Assembly: GCA_902168205.1 (NCBI GenBank)
Contig: CABHOK010000014.1
Coordinates: 496,001 to 560,000 of the forward strand
Length of the DNA: 64,000 bases
Direction: 5' to 3'
DNA from: an uncultured Chitinophaga sp.
GTDB taxonomy: Bacteria; Bacteroidota; Bacteroidia; Cytophagales; Cyclobacteriaceae
Shown: positions 28,428 through 37,376 of the stretch, piece after piece
Layout of the letters: each line of letters begins with the position of its first letter
How positions within the stretch are numbered: position 1 is the first letter of the stretch
The notes under the pieces: model-generated
The model's database searches: none
Seen by the model: only the letters and a program-made list of their open reading frames with translations
Told to the model about the DNA's origin: nothing
Program-made: the position numbers and the translations under genes

Positions 28428-29036
28428 TTAGTCTCTTTTTATACTCTTTAGCCACGAGCCAATACTCCATCGGGTTGATTCCTGAACAATGGTACCACTC
28501 TCTGCTGCGCGATTAACTTTCTCAACAGTATAAAATGCACTGGGCAAAATATCTTTTAGTTTCAGCAAAAGATCATCGAGGTGTTCTCTTTCTAAAACTG
28601 TAAACACCAGGTTTTCGTGTCCGTCTGGTCCTTCAGCATGTACATGCGTATAGCGAAACTGCTGCGAAGAGAGAAAAGCAAGCAGGTGATAAACTTCTTT
28701 ACGAGTTATGATACGAACAATCACTTTACCATACGCGATTCGTTCTTCAATGATCATCCCAACAAAAATACCCGAAGCAAAACCAGCGGGATAGGCGATA
28801 TAGCAGATCCAGTTATCGAGGTGCTCAAAGATTTGTCGGATAGCCATCAGCCAAATGAATGATTCAAAAAAACCGAGTATTGTAGCCGTTGCCTTTCGTC
28901 CTCCCAACACGTAGATGATACGAATCGTGTTTATCGATACATCGGCAATGCGCGCGAAAAAAATCATCAGCGGCAGGATCAGAAAACTGAAGAGGCTTTC
29001 ACTAATTCCCAGTGTACCGATAAAGAAATCTTCCAT
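28428..29036 (-). CDS. UPF0316 (DUF5698/DUF2179) membrane protein
   Basis: 202 residues. Three membrane helices in the first 100 residues (the UPF0316/DUF5698 part, with FFARIADVSINTIRIIYVLGGRK) followed by a cytoplasmic ferredoxin-like DUF2179 domain (VIVRIITRKEVYHLLAFLSSQQF ... FTVLEREHLDDLLLKLKDI). DUF2179 is a predicted ligand-sensing module; in Gram-positives the family is called YebE. Role unknown. The ATG at 29036 follows a 270-bp spacer that is divergent from the TPM gene at 29307. Confidence 0.85.
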   Translation of the reverse strand: MEDFFIGTLGISESLFSFLILPLMIFFARIADVSINTIRIIYVLGGRKATATILGFFESFIWLMAIRQIFEHLDNWICYIAYPAGFASGIFVGMIIEERIAYGKVIVRIITRKEVYHLLAFLSSQQFRYTHVHAEGPDGHENLVFTVLEREHLDDLLLKLKDILPSAFYTVEKVNRAAESGTIVQESTRWSIGSWLKSIKRD

Positions 29037-29306
29037 GATTTTGCAATAATTTAATTAACATTCCCGACCTAAGCTCTATAAAAGCTAAGTTAGCGAGCTT
29101 CGGCCCGTAAGCTATACATTGACTTTTTATTTTGCTCATGTTCATCGGCTTTTTTATCACGGGTCGTCTCAGTAACTTTATTCCGAATAAACTCAACCCG
29201 GGTTGCATCCTTAAAACGTAAAACAGAACCGTCAATCTACTTTCAAAAGAATCTGTGCCCGTGAATAAAAGTCGCAGCATGGAAATCTTAAAAACCCACA
29301 AAAGAT

Positions 29307-29972
29307 ATGAACCTTAAACAGAAATTTTCCGAGAGCGACCTCCAACGCATTAAAGAGGCAGTGAAGAAAGCGGAAGATAAAATTTCAGGAGAGATAGTTC
29401 CTGTTATTGTAGAACGCAGCGGTTTCTATTCGGAAGGAAACTACCGGGGCAGTTTGATTGGTGCATCGCTCATGTTTGTTTTTATGATCATACTCGATCG
29501 CTATATAATTACAGATGCTGCCAACACGCTTTACTACGATCCCGTTTTTATTTTCATCGCGGTAATTCTCGGAGGCGCTATGGGTGCAGTACTTCCCAAT
29601 TTTATCGATCCGCTCAAGCGATTGCTGGTAAGCCAGCGACACCTCGATTACTCTACACGCCAGCGTGCTGAGAATGCTTTTCTGGAAGAAGAAGTTTTCA
29701 ACACACGTCATCGTACCGGTATCATGATCTTCATTTCATTTTTTGAACACGAAGTAATTGTTATGGCTGACAAGGGTATAAGCAAAGTAGTAGATCAGAA
29801 ACAATGGGATAAAATTGTCGCAGATCTGATCACTCATATTCGTGCCGGAAAAATTGTAGAAGGTCTAGAAGCATCGATACAACGCTGTGGTGAAATTCTG
29901 TTGGAAAAAGGATTCTATAAAACGGAAGATGATACGAATGAGTTAGGTGATGAACTTCGCTTTGATCGTTGA
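29307..29972 (+). CDS. TPM domain protein, short form
   Basis: 221 residues. A TPM (TLP18.3/Psb32/MOLO-1) fold with two inserted membrane helices (about 48-64 and 80-100); the motif GIMIFISFFEHEVIVMADKGIS near 135 is the family core. Unlike the two genes that follow it has no signal peptide and no glycine-rich tail, so the TPM domain is probably on the inner membrane. TPM proteins are membrane-associated, sometimes with acid-phosphatase activity. First gene of a three-gene TPM cluster (58-base gap to the next). Confidence 0.82.
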   Translation: MNLKQKFSESDLQRIKEAVKKAEDKISGEIVPVIVERSGFYSEGNYRGSLIGASLMFVFMIILDRYIITDAANTLYYDPVFIFIAVILGGAMGAVLPNFIDPLKRLLVSQRHLDYSTRQRAENAFLEEEVFNTRHRTGIMIFISFFEHEVIVMADKGISKVVDQKQWDKIVADLITHIRAGKIVEGLEASIQRCGEILLEKGFYKTEDDTNELGDELRFDR

Positions 29973-30030
29973 TCAGGCCGATCGCTATCGGTAAACATTT
30001 CAAAAAATTCCTAACTCCAGATTTCATCAC

Positions 30031-30765
30031 ATGACTTTCAGAATTCTTTTCATCCTTTTATTTATACCATTCCTTTCGTTCGCCCAACGAAGTATACCTG
30101 AACACGGAGGTATGTGGGTACACGATGAAGCCAATGTATTATCAGCACAGACAAAAGCTGAACTCGAAACGATTTTAAAAGCAGAACGCGATTCAACCTC
30201 TAACCAGATTGCCGTACTCATCATTCCTTCTTTGGAAGGTGATGCACTGGAAGACTATTCTCTTCGTGTTGCTGAAAAATGGAAGCTCGGTCAGAAAGAT
30301 AAAGACAATGGTGTGTTGCTGATCATTTCCATTAACGACAAACTGGTGCGCATTGAAACCGGCTATGGATTGGAAGGAGCACTCACCGATGCTCTTTCAA
30401 GTCGCATCAACAGAAATGAAATCGCTCCGAGATTCAGGCAAGGCGATTTTGATGGTGGTGTAAAGGCTGGCGTGTTGGCTATTATGCAGGCTATAAAGGG
30501 CGAGTATAAAAATGACGCACCTCCTCCGAGAAAGAAATCCAGAAAGAACTCTCCGCTCATCACATTACTGATTATAGTTGCCATTATTATTCTTGCTTCA
30601 CGCAGACGTGGTGGAGGCGGTGGTGGTGGCTGGTCATCACGTGGGGGATGGGTTGGTCCGATCGGCGGATTTGGTTCAGGCTCAGGTTCTGGCTCGTGGG
30701 GTTCGGGTTCCGACTTCGGTGGTGGCGGAGGATTTGGTGGAGGCGGCTCCAGCGACTCGTGGTAA
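30031..30765 (+). CDS. TPM domain protein with glycine-rich tail
   Basis: 244 residues. Signal peptide 1-18 (FLSFAQ), TPM domain about 20-150 (GMWVHDEANVLSAQTKAELETIL, QIAVLIIPSLEGDALEDYSLRVAEKWKLG, DNGVLLIIS, RIETGYGLEGALTDALSSRI), a membrane helix (about 170-188, LITLLIIVAIIILASRR) and a Gly/Ser-rich C-terminus ending GGGGSSDSW. This is the YgcG/TPM_phosphatase arrangement; LemA, a frequent neighbour, is absent. Close paralogue of the next gene. Exact role unknown; envelope stress or signalling has been proposed for relatives. Confidence 0.86.
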   Translation: MTFRILFILLFIPFLSFAQRSIPEHGGMWVHDEANVLSAQTKAELETILKAERDSTSNQIAVLIIPSLEGDALEDYSLRVAEKWKLGQKDKDNGVLLIISINDKLVRIETGYGLEGALTDALSSRINRNEIAPRFRQGDFDGGVKAGVLAIMQAIKGEYKNDAPPPRKKSRKNSPLITLLIIVAIIILASRRRGGGGGGGWSSRGGWVGPIGGFGSGSGSGSWGSGSDFGGGGGFGGGGSSDSW

Positions 30766-30789
30766 GCTTGTGATTTAAGAAAGTAAAGA

Positions 30790-31755
30790 ATGAAAAAAGT
30801 AGCATTGCTTGTTTGTCTGTTAACACTGGTATTCACAACGTGGGCGCAGCGTGCTGTACCTGAACTGTGGGGCCATCGCATTCACGATGAAGCGCACATT
30901 CTTACACAGGCTACTGCAGACAACCTGGAGGCTACACTACGAAAGCATGAAGATTCTACTACGAATCAAATCGCTGTTCTCATTATACCATCTCTCGATG
31001 GAGAAGTGCTCGAAGAATATTCCATGCGGGTAGCACACGATGTCTGGAAACTGGGAACCAAGAATAACGACAACGGTGTGCTGTTACTCATTGCTGTTGA
31101 CGACCGAAAGATGCGCATTGAAGTTGGCTACGGACTTGAAGGTGCATTGACAGATGCGTTGACAAGTCGCATTATCCGAAATGAAATAGCCCCTCATTTT
31201 CGAGATCAGGAATATGATGCTGGTGTTACGGCCGGAGTAAATGCAATTGTTGCCGCGATCGGCAATGAGTATAGAACTGCAGATAGCAGCAGTGATACTT
31301 CTGAAAACAGTTCGCTGGAAATGGATATGACCTGGCAGGAGCGTTTGCTTATAGGAGCTTTCATCTTTGGTATACTCGGTATATTTACAGCGATCGGCAT
31401 TTTTATACCGGGATGTGGCGGTTGGTTTATGTATGCTTTTCTCATTCCGTTTTATGCTGTATTTCCGCTGGCAGTAGTCGGGGTTACCGGAGGTATGATT
31501 TTGTTAGGTATATATACGATCGGATTTCCGATTGTGAAGATATTGCTGGGGCGAAGTGCCTGGGGTAAAAATGTAATGAGTAACCTGCAATCCGGAAAAG
31601 GCTCTGGCGGGAAACGAGGAGGAGGCGGTGGCTGGGCATCTGGTTCTGGTTGGTCATCCGGAAGAAGTTCTGGCTGGTCGTCTGGTGGAAGCAGTGGCGG
31701 ATTCTCCGGAGGTGGAGGAAGTTTTGGAGGCGGTGGTAGCAGCGGGTCGTGGTAA
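30790..31755 (+). CDS. TPM domain protein with glycine-rich tail, paralogue
   Basis: 321 residues, 24 bases after its paralogue and clearly a tandem duplicate: signal peptide ends TTWAQ, the TPM domain has the same QIAVLIIPSLDGEVLEEYSMRVAHDVWKLG and EVGYGLEGALTDALTSRI motifs. It differs by a larger membrane region (three or four helices, about 180-250) and a longer Gly/Ser/Trp tail ending GGGGSSGSW. Duplication and divergence suggest separate partners. The DinB gene follows after nine bases. Confidence 0.86.
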   Translation: MKKVALLVCLLTLVFTTWAQRAVPELWGHRIHDEAHILTQATADNLEATLRKHEDSTTNQIAVLIIPSLDGEVLEEYSMRVAHDVWKLGTKNNDNGVLLLIAVDDRKMRIEVGYGLEGALTDALTSRIIRNEIAPHFRDQEYDAGVTAGVNAIVAAIGNEYRTADSSSDTSENSSLEMDMTWQERLLIGAFIFGILGIFTAIGIFIPGCGGWFMYAFLIPFYAVFPLAVVGVTGGMILLGIYTIGFPIVKILLGRSAWGKNVMSNLQSGKGSGGKRGGGGGWASGSGWSSGRSSGWSSGGSSGGFSGGGGSFGGGGSSGSW

Positions 31756-31764
31756 CTTTGGACT

Positions 31765-32247
31765 ATGAATACAACGGAGCATTTAGCACAGCAGTATCAA
31801 CTCGTTAAAGGTTCACGCAACGTTGTGATGGAGTTTTGCCACAAGCTTGATGGCAACGTGTTCGTAAAGTTGAATTCATTCAACAATAAAAGTATATCCG
31901 ATTTGTTGGTTCACGTTACGCATGTATATACTTTCTGGCTCGGAAAATTTTCGCTTAAAAAAGAGGCTGTGTTTGCTGACCCGGATAAAATCAACAGCCT
32001 GGATAAACTTCAGCTTCTCTTTGAAGATGTGAATAACCTCGCATCAGAATTTCTAAAATACACAGATCAGACTTCCATCCGGGAAATTTCAGGTGAAGCC
32101 GGAACACCATCCCAACGCATCACGCGTTCTCCAGTGGAAATTTTCACGCATGTAATTACGCACGAATTCCATCACAAAGGTCAGATACTCATCATGGGCA
32201 GACAACTCGGTTTTGTGCCGCCTGATACGGATATCATTCGCTTTTAA
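31765..32247 (+). CDS. DinB family protein
   Basis: 160 residues, four-helix-bundle DinB/YfiT fold. Metal-ligand histidines are visible at HVTHVYTFWLGKF near residue 50 and in the C-terminal HVITHEFHHKGQILIMGRQLG. Many such proteins are damage-inducible or thiol-dependent transferases (mycothiol or bacillithiol); in Bacteroidota the substrate is unknown. It follows the TPM genes by nine bases, so it is likely in the same transcript. Confidence 0.86.
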   Translation: MNTTEHLAQQYQLVKGSRNVVMEFCHKLDGNVFVKLNSFNNKSISDLLVHVTHVYTFWLGKFSLKKEAVFADPDKINSLDKLQLLFEDVNNLASEFLKYTDQTSIREISGEAGTPSQRITRSPVEIFTHVITHEFHHKGQILIMGRQLGFVPPDTDIIRF

Positions 32248-32293
32248 TGGTAAAAAATACTGACAATCATTTCAATAGGCCATATCCTAATCC

Positions 32294-32301
32294 TATTTTT
32301 G
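32294..32301 (+). promoter_or_regulatory. -7 promoter element of glyA
   Basis: TATTTTTG matches TAnnTTTG. It would give a leader of about 105 bases before the glyA ATG at 32415. The leader has no riboswitch that I recognise. Confidence 0.45.
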
Positions 32302-32414
32302 GGCCTTCTTTAAAATACGTTATAAACAAGAGCCTGGGCAGCGAAAGAGCATTAAGGCCGTAAAAATATCAGCAAGCGTAAAATCGTATCACTACAAACA
32401 AACCACTTACCCTG

Positions 32415-33683
32415 ATGAAAAGAGATAAAGTTATTTTCGACCTCATTGAAAAAGAAAAACAACGCCAGCAACATGGCATCGAACTGATTGCTTCCGAAAA
32501 CTTCACGTCACTGCAAGTAATGAAGGCAATGGGTACTGTGCTTACCAACAAGTATGCTGAGGGTCTTCCCGGAAAGCGTTACTACGGAGGTTGTGAAGTA
32601 GTGGATGAGATCGAGCAACTTGCTATAGACCGTGCAAAAGAATTGTTCGGAGCAGAGTGGGCAAACGTGCAACCTCACTCTGGAGCACAGGCAAACGCAG
32701 CCGTAATGTTGGCATGCTTGAAACCCGGTGATAAAATTTTAGGTTTCGATCTTTCGCACGGAGGTCACCTTACACACGGATCACCGGTAAACTTCTCCGG
32801 CAAACTATATCAACCACTGTTTTACGGTGTAGAGCAGGAAACCGGTGTAATTGATTTTGATAAAGTAATTGAAACGGCCAAGCGTGAAAAACCGAAAATG
32901 ATCATCTGCGGTGCCTCTGCTTACAGCCGTGACTGGGATTATAAAAAACTTCGCGAAGCTGCCGACAGCGTTGGCGCCGTACTCCTCGCAGATATATCGC
33001 ACCCGGCTGGTTTGATAGCAAGAGGTTTATTGAATGATCCGATGGAACATTGCCACATCGTTACCACGACTACACATAAAACGTTGCGTGGTCCGCGCGG
33101 TGGAATGATCATGATCGGTAAAAATTATGACAACCCGTTCGGCTTGAAAACTCCGAAAGGCGAATTGCGCAAAATGTCATCGGTGCTTGACTCAGGCGTA
33201 TTTCCGGGTACACAGGGTGGTCCGCTGGAGCACGTGATCGCAGCGAAAGCAATTGCATTCCAGGAAGCACTGTCGGATGAATACATGGAATATATAGTTC
33301 AGGTAGCCAAGAACGCAAAAGCAATGGCGCAGGCATTCCTTGATCGTGGCTATAAAATTATTTCCGGAGGCACTGATAACCATTTGATGTTGATCGATCT
33401 TCGCTCGAAGAACCTCACCGGAAAACAGGCGGAAGAATCATTGATCCTGGCAGATATTACCATCAACAAAAACATGGTGCCGTTTGATACACAATCTCCT
33501 ATGGTAACATCGGGTATGCGTGTAGGAACGCCAGCCATTACGAGCCGCGGTATGCAAGAGAAAGATGTAGTAAAAGTGGTTGAACTGATCGATGAAGCTT
33601 TACAGAATGTTGATAACCCGAAACAACTGAAAGCAGTGAAGAAAAAAGTAAACCGCTTGATGGAGAAGTTTCCGCTTTATTAA
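32415..33683 (+). CDS. glyA: Serine hydroxymethyltransferase
   Basis: 422 residues. PLP enzyme joining serine and tetrahydrofolate to give glycine and methylenetetrahydrofolate, the main one-carbon source (and a co-substrate of MnmG encoded in this window). PLP Lys222 sits in the [12 protein letters not shown] motif; [28 protein letters not shown] and the [12 protein letters not shown] active-site Asp/His block are all present. Length and motifs are complete. A promoter and a 105-base leader precede it and a strong terminator follows. Confidence 0.97.
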   Translation: MKRDKVIFDLIEKEKQRQQHGIELIASENFTSLQVMKAMGTVLTNKYAEGLPGKRYYGGCEVVDEIEQLAIDRAKELFGAEWANVQPHSGAQANAAVMLACLKPGDKILGFDLSHGGHLTHGSPVNFSGKLYQPLFYGVEQETGVIDFDKVIETAKREKPKMIICGASAYSRDWDYKKLREAADSVGAVLLADISHPAGLIARGLLNDPMEHCHIVTTTTHKTLRGPRGGMIMIGKNYDNPFGLKTPKGELRKMSSVLDSGVFPGTQGGPLEHVIAAKAIAFQEALSDEYMEYIVQVAKNAKAMAQAFLDRGYKIISGGTDNHLMLIDLRSKNLTGKQAEESLILADITINKNMVPFDTQSPMVTSGMRVGTPAITSRGMQEKDVVKVVELIDEALQNVDNPKQLKAVKKKVNRLMEKFPLY

Positions 33684-33700
33684 TTTGAAGAAATCAGAAT

Positions 33701-33734
33701 GACCTTCCTGATAAAAACAGGAAGGTCTTTTTTA
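33701..33734 (+). terminator. Rho-independent terminator of glyA
   Basis: GACCTTCCTG (33701-33710) pairs perfectly with CAGGAAGGTC (33719-33728), then TTTTTT. It lies 16 bases before the tatC start. Confidence 0.92.
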
Positions 33735-33749
33735 TAACGCTTACGAACC

Positions 33750-34628
33750 ATGCCATTAGATCAGGACCCAATAGAAGAAGAAAGTGGAGAAAAGGAAATG
33801 TCATTTCTCGATCACCTCGAGGAACTCCGGTGGCATGTTATCCGCTCATTAGGCGCTATCGTTGTATTTACCATTTTCGCTTTTGTTGAAGTGAAGTGGA
33901 TATTTACCAACGTAATTCTGGCACCGGCAAAATCAGATTTCTGGACCTGGAGAATGTTCTGTAAACTCGGCCAGGCCTTCAACTCGCAGGATCTGTGTAT
34001 TGATGATATACCTCTCGAACTGCAAAGCCGCTTTATGACAGGGCAGTTTACGATTACCATCGTAGCAGCCTTCATCATCGGACTTGTATTTGCTTTCCCT
34101 TATGTTGTATGGGAGTTGTGGCGATTCATCAAGCCCGGCCTGCGCATCAACGAACGTAAAAATTCACGTGGTGTAGTAAGCGCTGTTTCAGCTTTGTTCC
34201 TGGCTGGTATATCTTTTGGATATTATGTTATTGCTCCGCTGATGGTATATGTTATGGTTAACTACCAGATCAGCGACATGATCAAAAACGAATTTGATAT
34301 TACTTCGTATGTATCTACGGTAGTAACGCTGGTGTTTGGTAGTGGTTTACTCTTTCAGTTACCGGTAGTGATTTTCTTCCTTTCGAAAGTAGGATTGGTA
34401 ACACCGGCATTCTTACGCAGATACCGGAAGCACTCGGTTGTAATTATACTCGTAATCGCAGCGATCATTACGCCTCCGGATCCGCTTAGCCAGACACTGA
34501 TTTCTATACCGTTGTATCTGCTTTTTGAAATCAGTATAATTATATCTGCAAGAGTTGAGAAACAACGAATGAGAGACGAGGAGGAAGAACGCAGACGTGA
34601 ACAAGAATCAACCCCATCACCATCATGA
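33750..34628 (+). CDS. tatC: Sec-independent protein translocase TatC
   Basis: 292 residues with the TatC core: the N-terminal amphipathic SFLDHLEELRWHVIRS motif and six membrane helices (about 25-45, 95-118, 140-162, 170-190, 205-225, 235-255), including FPYVVWELWRFIKPGL. TatC is the receptor for twin-arginine signal peptides. A Tat lipoprotein substrate is encoded in this window at 43723. An extra loop near residues 50-80 and a charged C-terminal tail (EEERRREQE) are typical of Bacteroidota. Its stop overlaps the rpiB start by four bases. Confidence 0.95.
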   Translation: MPLDQDPIEEESGEKEMSFLDHLEELRWHVIRSLGAIVVFTIFAFVEVKWIFTNVILAPAKSDFWTWRMFCKLGQAFNSQDLCIDDIPLELQSRFMTGQFTITIVAAFIIGLVFAFPYVVWELWRFIKPGLRINERKNSRGVVSAVSALFLAGISFGYYVIAPLMVYVMVNYQISDMIKNEFDITSYVSTVVTLVFGSGLLFQLPVVIFFLSKVGLVTPAFLRRYRKHSVVIILVIAAIITPPDPLSQTLISIPLYLLFEISIIISARVEKQRMRDEEEERRREQESTPSPS

Positions 34629-35056
34629 AAAAAATAGCAATCGGCAGCGACCACGCTGGATTTGAATATAAGGAAGCCCTTCGCACCTGGTTGGAAAAGA
34701 ATGGCTATACCTATAAAGATTTTGGAACCTATAGCACCGCTTCGGCTGATTATCCTGACTTTGCTCACCCGGTAGCAAATGCCGTGGAGGGCAAAGAATT
34801 TGATATGGGTATATTGGTATGCGGCAGTGCTAATGGAGTAGCGATTACAGCCAATAAACATCAGGGCATTCGCGCGGCTATCTGCTGGACAGAAGAGCTG
34901 GCAGGTTTAGCGCGTCAGCATAATGATGCCAATGTGGTTTGTATTCCTGCGCGCTTCATCAGCCTGGATGATGCAGAGAAAATAACAAATCGTTTTCTGA
35001 CCGAGAACTTTGAGGGAGGAAGACACGCTAACCGCGTGGGAAAAATAGGTTGCTAG
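34625..35056 (+). CDS. rpiB: Ribose-5-phosphate isomerase B
   Basis: 143 residues. RpiB/LacAB fold with SDHAGFEYKE at 8-17, the catalytic Cys66 in LVCGSANGVAITANKHQG and His in RQHNDANVVCIPAR near 99. It interconverts ribose 5-phosphate and ribulose 5-phosphate in the pentose phosphate pathway. The start overlaps tatC by four bases, so the two are translationally coupled although functionally unrelated. Confidence 0.95.
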   Translation: MKKIAIGSDHAGFEYKEALRTWLEKNGYTYKDFGTYSTASADYPDFAHPVANAVEGKEFDMGILVCGSANGVAITANKHQGIRAAICWTEELAGLARQHNDANVVCIPARFISLDDAEKITNRFLTENFEGGRHANRVGKIGC

Positions 35057-35066
35057 AATTTTAAGT

Positions 35067-35103
35067 CTGCATTCCTCCTGACTCCTGGTCGGGAAGAATG
35101 CAG
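35067..35103. terminator. Hairpin between convergent rpiB and purM
   Basis: CTGCATTC (35067-35074) pairs with GAATGCAG (35096-35103), with CCTCC and GGGA extending the stem. No good T-tract, so termination strength is uncertain. Confidence 0.5.
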
Positions 35104-35117
35104 ATATATACTATATC

Positions 35118-36284
35118 TCAATAGCTGAACTCGCCAGCTTCGCTTTTCACAGTAACCTTCTTGCTATCTGATGCTTCTACCCGACCGATAATTTTCGCGT
35201 CTACCTGATAGCTTCGTGCTATATCAATAACAGATTGAGCGTACTTTTCTTCCAGGTATAGCTCCATGCGATGGCCCATGTTAAATACCTTATACATTTC
35301 TTTCCAGTCTGTTTTACTCTGCTTCTGAATAAGCTTGAACAGCGGAGGTATAGGGAAGAGACTATCTTTTATCACGTGTACATTATCAACAAAGTGTAAC
35401 ACTTTGGTTTGTGCACCACCACTGCAATGTACCATGCCGTGAATTTTTGATCGCAGGTCTTTCAGCACTTCAATAATTACCGGTGCGTAAGTACGCGTTG
35501 GTGAAAGCACAAGTTTACCAGCATCCAGTGGAGACCCCTCAACTTTGTCTGTCATTCGGCACGTGCCGCCATATACCAGGTCTGCCATAATATTGTTGTC
35601 GTACGACTCCGGGTATTTAACTGCGTACTCCTTATGAAAAACATCGTGGCGCGCGGAGGTAAGACCATTGCTACCCATACCACCGTTATAGGAAGATTCG
35701 TAGGTAGTTTGTCCGTACGAAGCCAAACCGACAATAACATCACCACCCTGAATTTTACTGTTGTCAATAACATCGCTTCGCTTCATGCGCGAAACAACTG
35801 TGCTATCTACTACAATGGTTTTAACAAGATCACCAAGATCGGCAGTCTCGCCACCCGTGCTGACGATGTTAAGTCCGTGACTGCGCAGCATCTCCAGAAC
35901 TTCTTCCGTTCCGTTAATGACGGCTGCAATTACTTCTCCGGGTATAAGACTTTTATTACGACCAATGGTTGATGAGAGGAGTATATTTTCAGTAGCACCC
36001 ACACACAGCAAGTCATCTATATTCATGATGATGGCATCCTGTGCTATGCCTTTCCATACAGAAAGGTCGCCTGTTTCTCTCCAGTATACATAGGCCAGCG
36101 ATGATTTTGTACCCGCACCATCGGCATGCATTACGGTGCAAAAATTTTCATCATGTCCTAAATAGTCGGGCACGATCTTGCAGAAAGCTTTCGGAAAAAG
36201 ACCTTTGTCCAGTTTGCTGATGGCCTGGTGAACATCTTCTTTGGAGGCCGAAACGCCCCGCTGATTATAGCGATCGGAGTTCAA
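35118..36284 (-). CDS. purM: Phosphoribosylformylglycinamidine cyclo-ligase (AIR synthase)
   Basis: 388 residues, the long Bacteroidota form of PurM. Motifs: RYNQRGVSASKEDV at the N-terminus, HADGAGTKSSLAY, DAIIMNIDDLLCVGA, GGETADLGDLV, SYNGGMGSNGLTSARHD and VHCSGGAQTKVLHFV. It makes 5-aminoimidazole ribotide in purine synthesis, using ATP. No ATG lies in frame; the start is a TTG at 36284 (a stop is a few codons upstream). A hairpin (36306-36329) sits 21 bases before the start. It follows the HisA-fold gene on the same strand. Confidence 0.93.
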   Translation of the reverse strand: MNSDRYNQRGVSASKEDVHQAISKLDKGLFPKAFCKIVPDYLGHDENFCTVMHADGAGTKSSLAYVYWRETGDLSVWKGIAQDAIIMNIDDLLCVGATENILLSSTIGRNKSLIPGEVIAAVINGTEEVLEMLRSHGLNIVSTGGETADLGDLVKTIVVDSTVVSRMKRSDVIDNSKIQGGDVIVGLASYGQTTYESSYNGGMGSNGLTSARHDVFHKEYAVKYPESYDNNIMADLVYGGTCRMTDKVEGSPLDAGKLVLSPTRTYAPVIIEVLKDLRSKIHGMVHCSGGAQTKVLHFVDNVHVIKDSLFPIPPLFKLIQKQSKTDWKEMYKVFNMGHRMELYLEEKYAQSVIDIARSYQVDAKIIGRVEASDSKKVTVKSEAGEFSY

Positions 36285-36305
36285 TGGAATATCGATAAAG
36301 TAAAA

Positions 36306-36329
36306 GAAGATCTTTCATAAAAGATCTTC
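36306..36329 (-). terminator. Hairpin between the HisA-like gene and purM
   Basis: GAAGATCTTT (36306-36315) and AAAGATCTTC (36320-36329) form a 10-bp perfect stem with a 4-base loop. On the minus strand it is followed by TTTTAC, so it may partly end the HisA-like transcript or act as an attenuator of purM. Confidence 0.6.
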
Positions 36330-36345
36330 CGGTTAAGAGTATATA

Positions 36346-37089
36346 TTAAAGTTCTTTCTTGACCAGGAATTGCTCAAGGTCTTTCAGGTTGAGTACGCCT
36401 TCATAATATGCTTTGCCAAAAATTACAGCAAATACACCCATGTCATTCAGACGCTTGATGTCATCAACACCGCGAACACCACCACTGGCGAGTACACAGA
36501 TCTCCGGAAAAGTATTGATGATCTCCTGGTAGTAATCAAACGCAGGTCCTTCCAGAACACCATCGCGCGAAACATCCGTAGACTTTACATATTTTAATCC
36601 GCGTGAATAGAAAAATTCAAGCTGCTCGAAAAGTTTAGTCTGCGTTTTACGCTGCCATCCGCGGAAGAGTAATTCTTTTGAATTGCGATCTACAACATCG
36701 GCACCCAGTGTTATTTTTTCGCGACCGTACGATATAATCCAGGAAGCAAACAACTCCGGATTTGTTACGGCTATACTGGCGGCAGTTATATAGTCTGCGC
36801 CAAACTCGTATGCTTTGCTAATGTCTCCATCGGTAGATATACCTCCGGTAAAATCGATTTTGAGATCAGTATACCCGGAGATGGTTTCCAATACAGCCCA
36901 GTTAACAGGCGAACCTTTCTCGGCACCATCCAGATCTACCAGGTGCACCACTTCTATACCATGATCTGCAAAGCGCTTGGCCAGATCAAGCGGGTTTTCG
37001 TTATAGGCTTTTTCACTGGTCGGATCGCCTTTGCGCATCTTTACGACCTTTCCTTTCCGAATGGCAATAGATGGGATTACCTGGATCAT
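36346..37089 (-). CDS. HisA-fold isomerase-like protein lacking the catalytic Asp
   Basis: 247 residues, a HisA/HisF-type TIM barrel. The C-terminal half is HisA-like: STDVSRDGVLEGPAFDYY, LASGGVRGVDDIK and VIFGKAYYEGVL. The N-terminal half differs where it counts: the acid Asp of IPAxDxxxG is Ala9 in IPSIAIRKG, and the first phosphate site (usually GGGIR and VxGT) reads TGGIST and TAASIA. The second general acid/base Asp (LGADV) is present. True HisA isomerises ProFAR in histidine synthesis; no other his genes are here and purM is the neighbour, so a changed substrate is likely. Confidence 0.8.
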   Translation of the reverse strand: MIQVIPSIAIRKGKVVKMRKGDPTSEKAYNENPLDLAKRFADHGIEVVHLVDLDGAEKGSPVNWAVLETISGYTDLKIDFTGGISTDGDISKAYEFGADYITAASIAVTNPELFASWIISYGREKITLGADVVDRNSKELLFRGWQRKTQTKLFEQLEFFYSRGLKYVKSTDVSRDGVLEGPAFDYYQEIINTFPEICVLASGGVRGVDDIKRLNDMGVFAVIFGKAYYEGVLNLKDLEQFLVKKEL

Positions 37090-37376
37090 TTATACTGGAT
37101 TTTCTGAGGAGCCAAGTTACGATGCAAAGCTGAAAAACCCTTGAGGTAGCTGAAAAACTGAAAATTATTCACGGCAACGAATTTGCTTTACAAGCCGCAT
37201 GGGCTTTGTGTTATTTGTAGCTGCTGTTTCCCCGCAGGGCGAAAAAAATCCGTGCTTCGCGCGCTTTATTTTGGAATAATTCTGCGGGTATCTGTGCAAA
37301 TCAGCGGGCCATAACTTTTTCCCTATAAGGGGTAATGTAAAAGCTTCGCGGGCTTTTCACTAATTTTAGTAACTAC

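Noticed and set aside
30363-30881. Proline-rich minus-strand frame opposite the TPM gene.
   Set aside because: It mirrors the glycine-rich tail and contains no domain.
32302-32414. glyA leader as a possible riboswitch.
   Set aside because: No recognisable glycine, folate or SAM riboswitch core; only a plain leader is supported.
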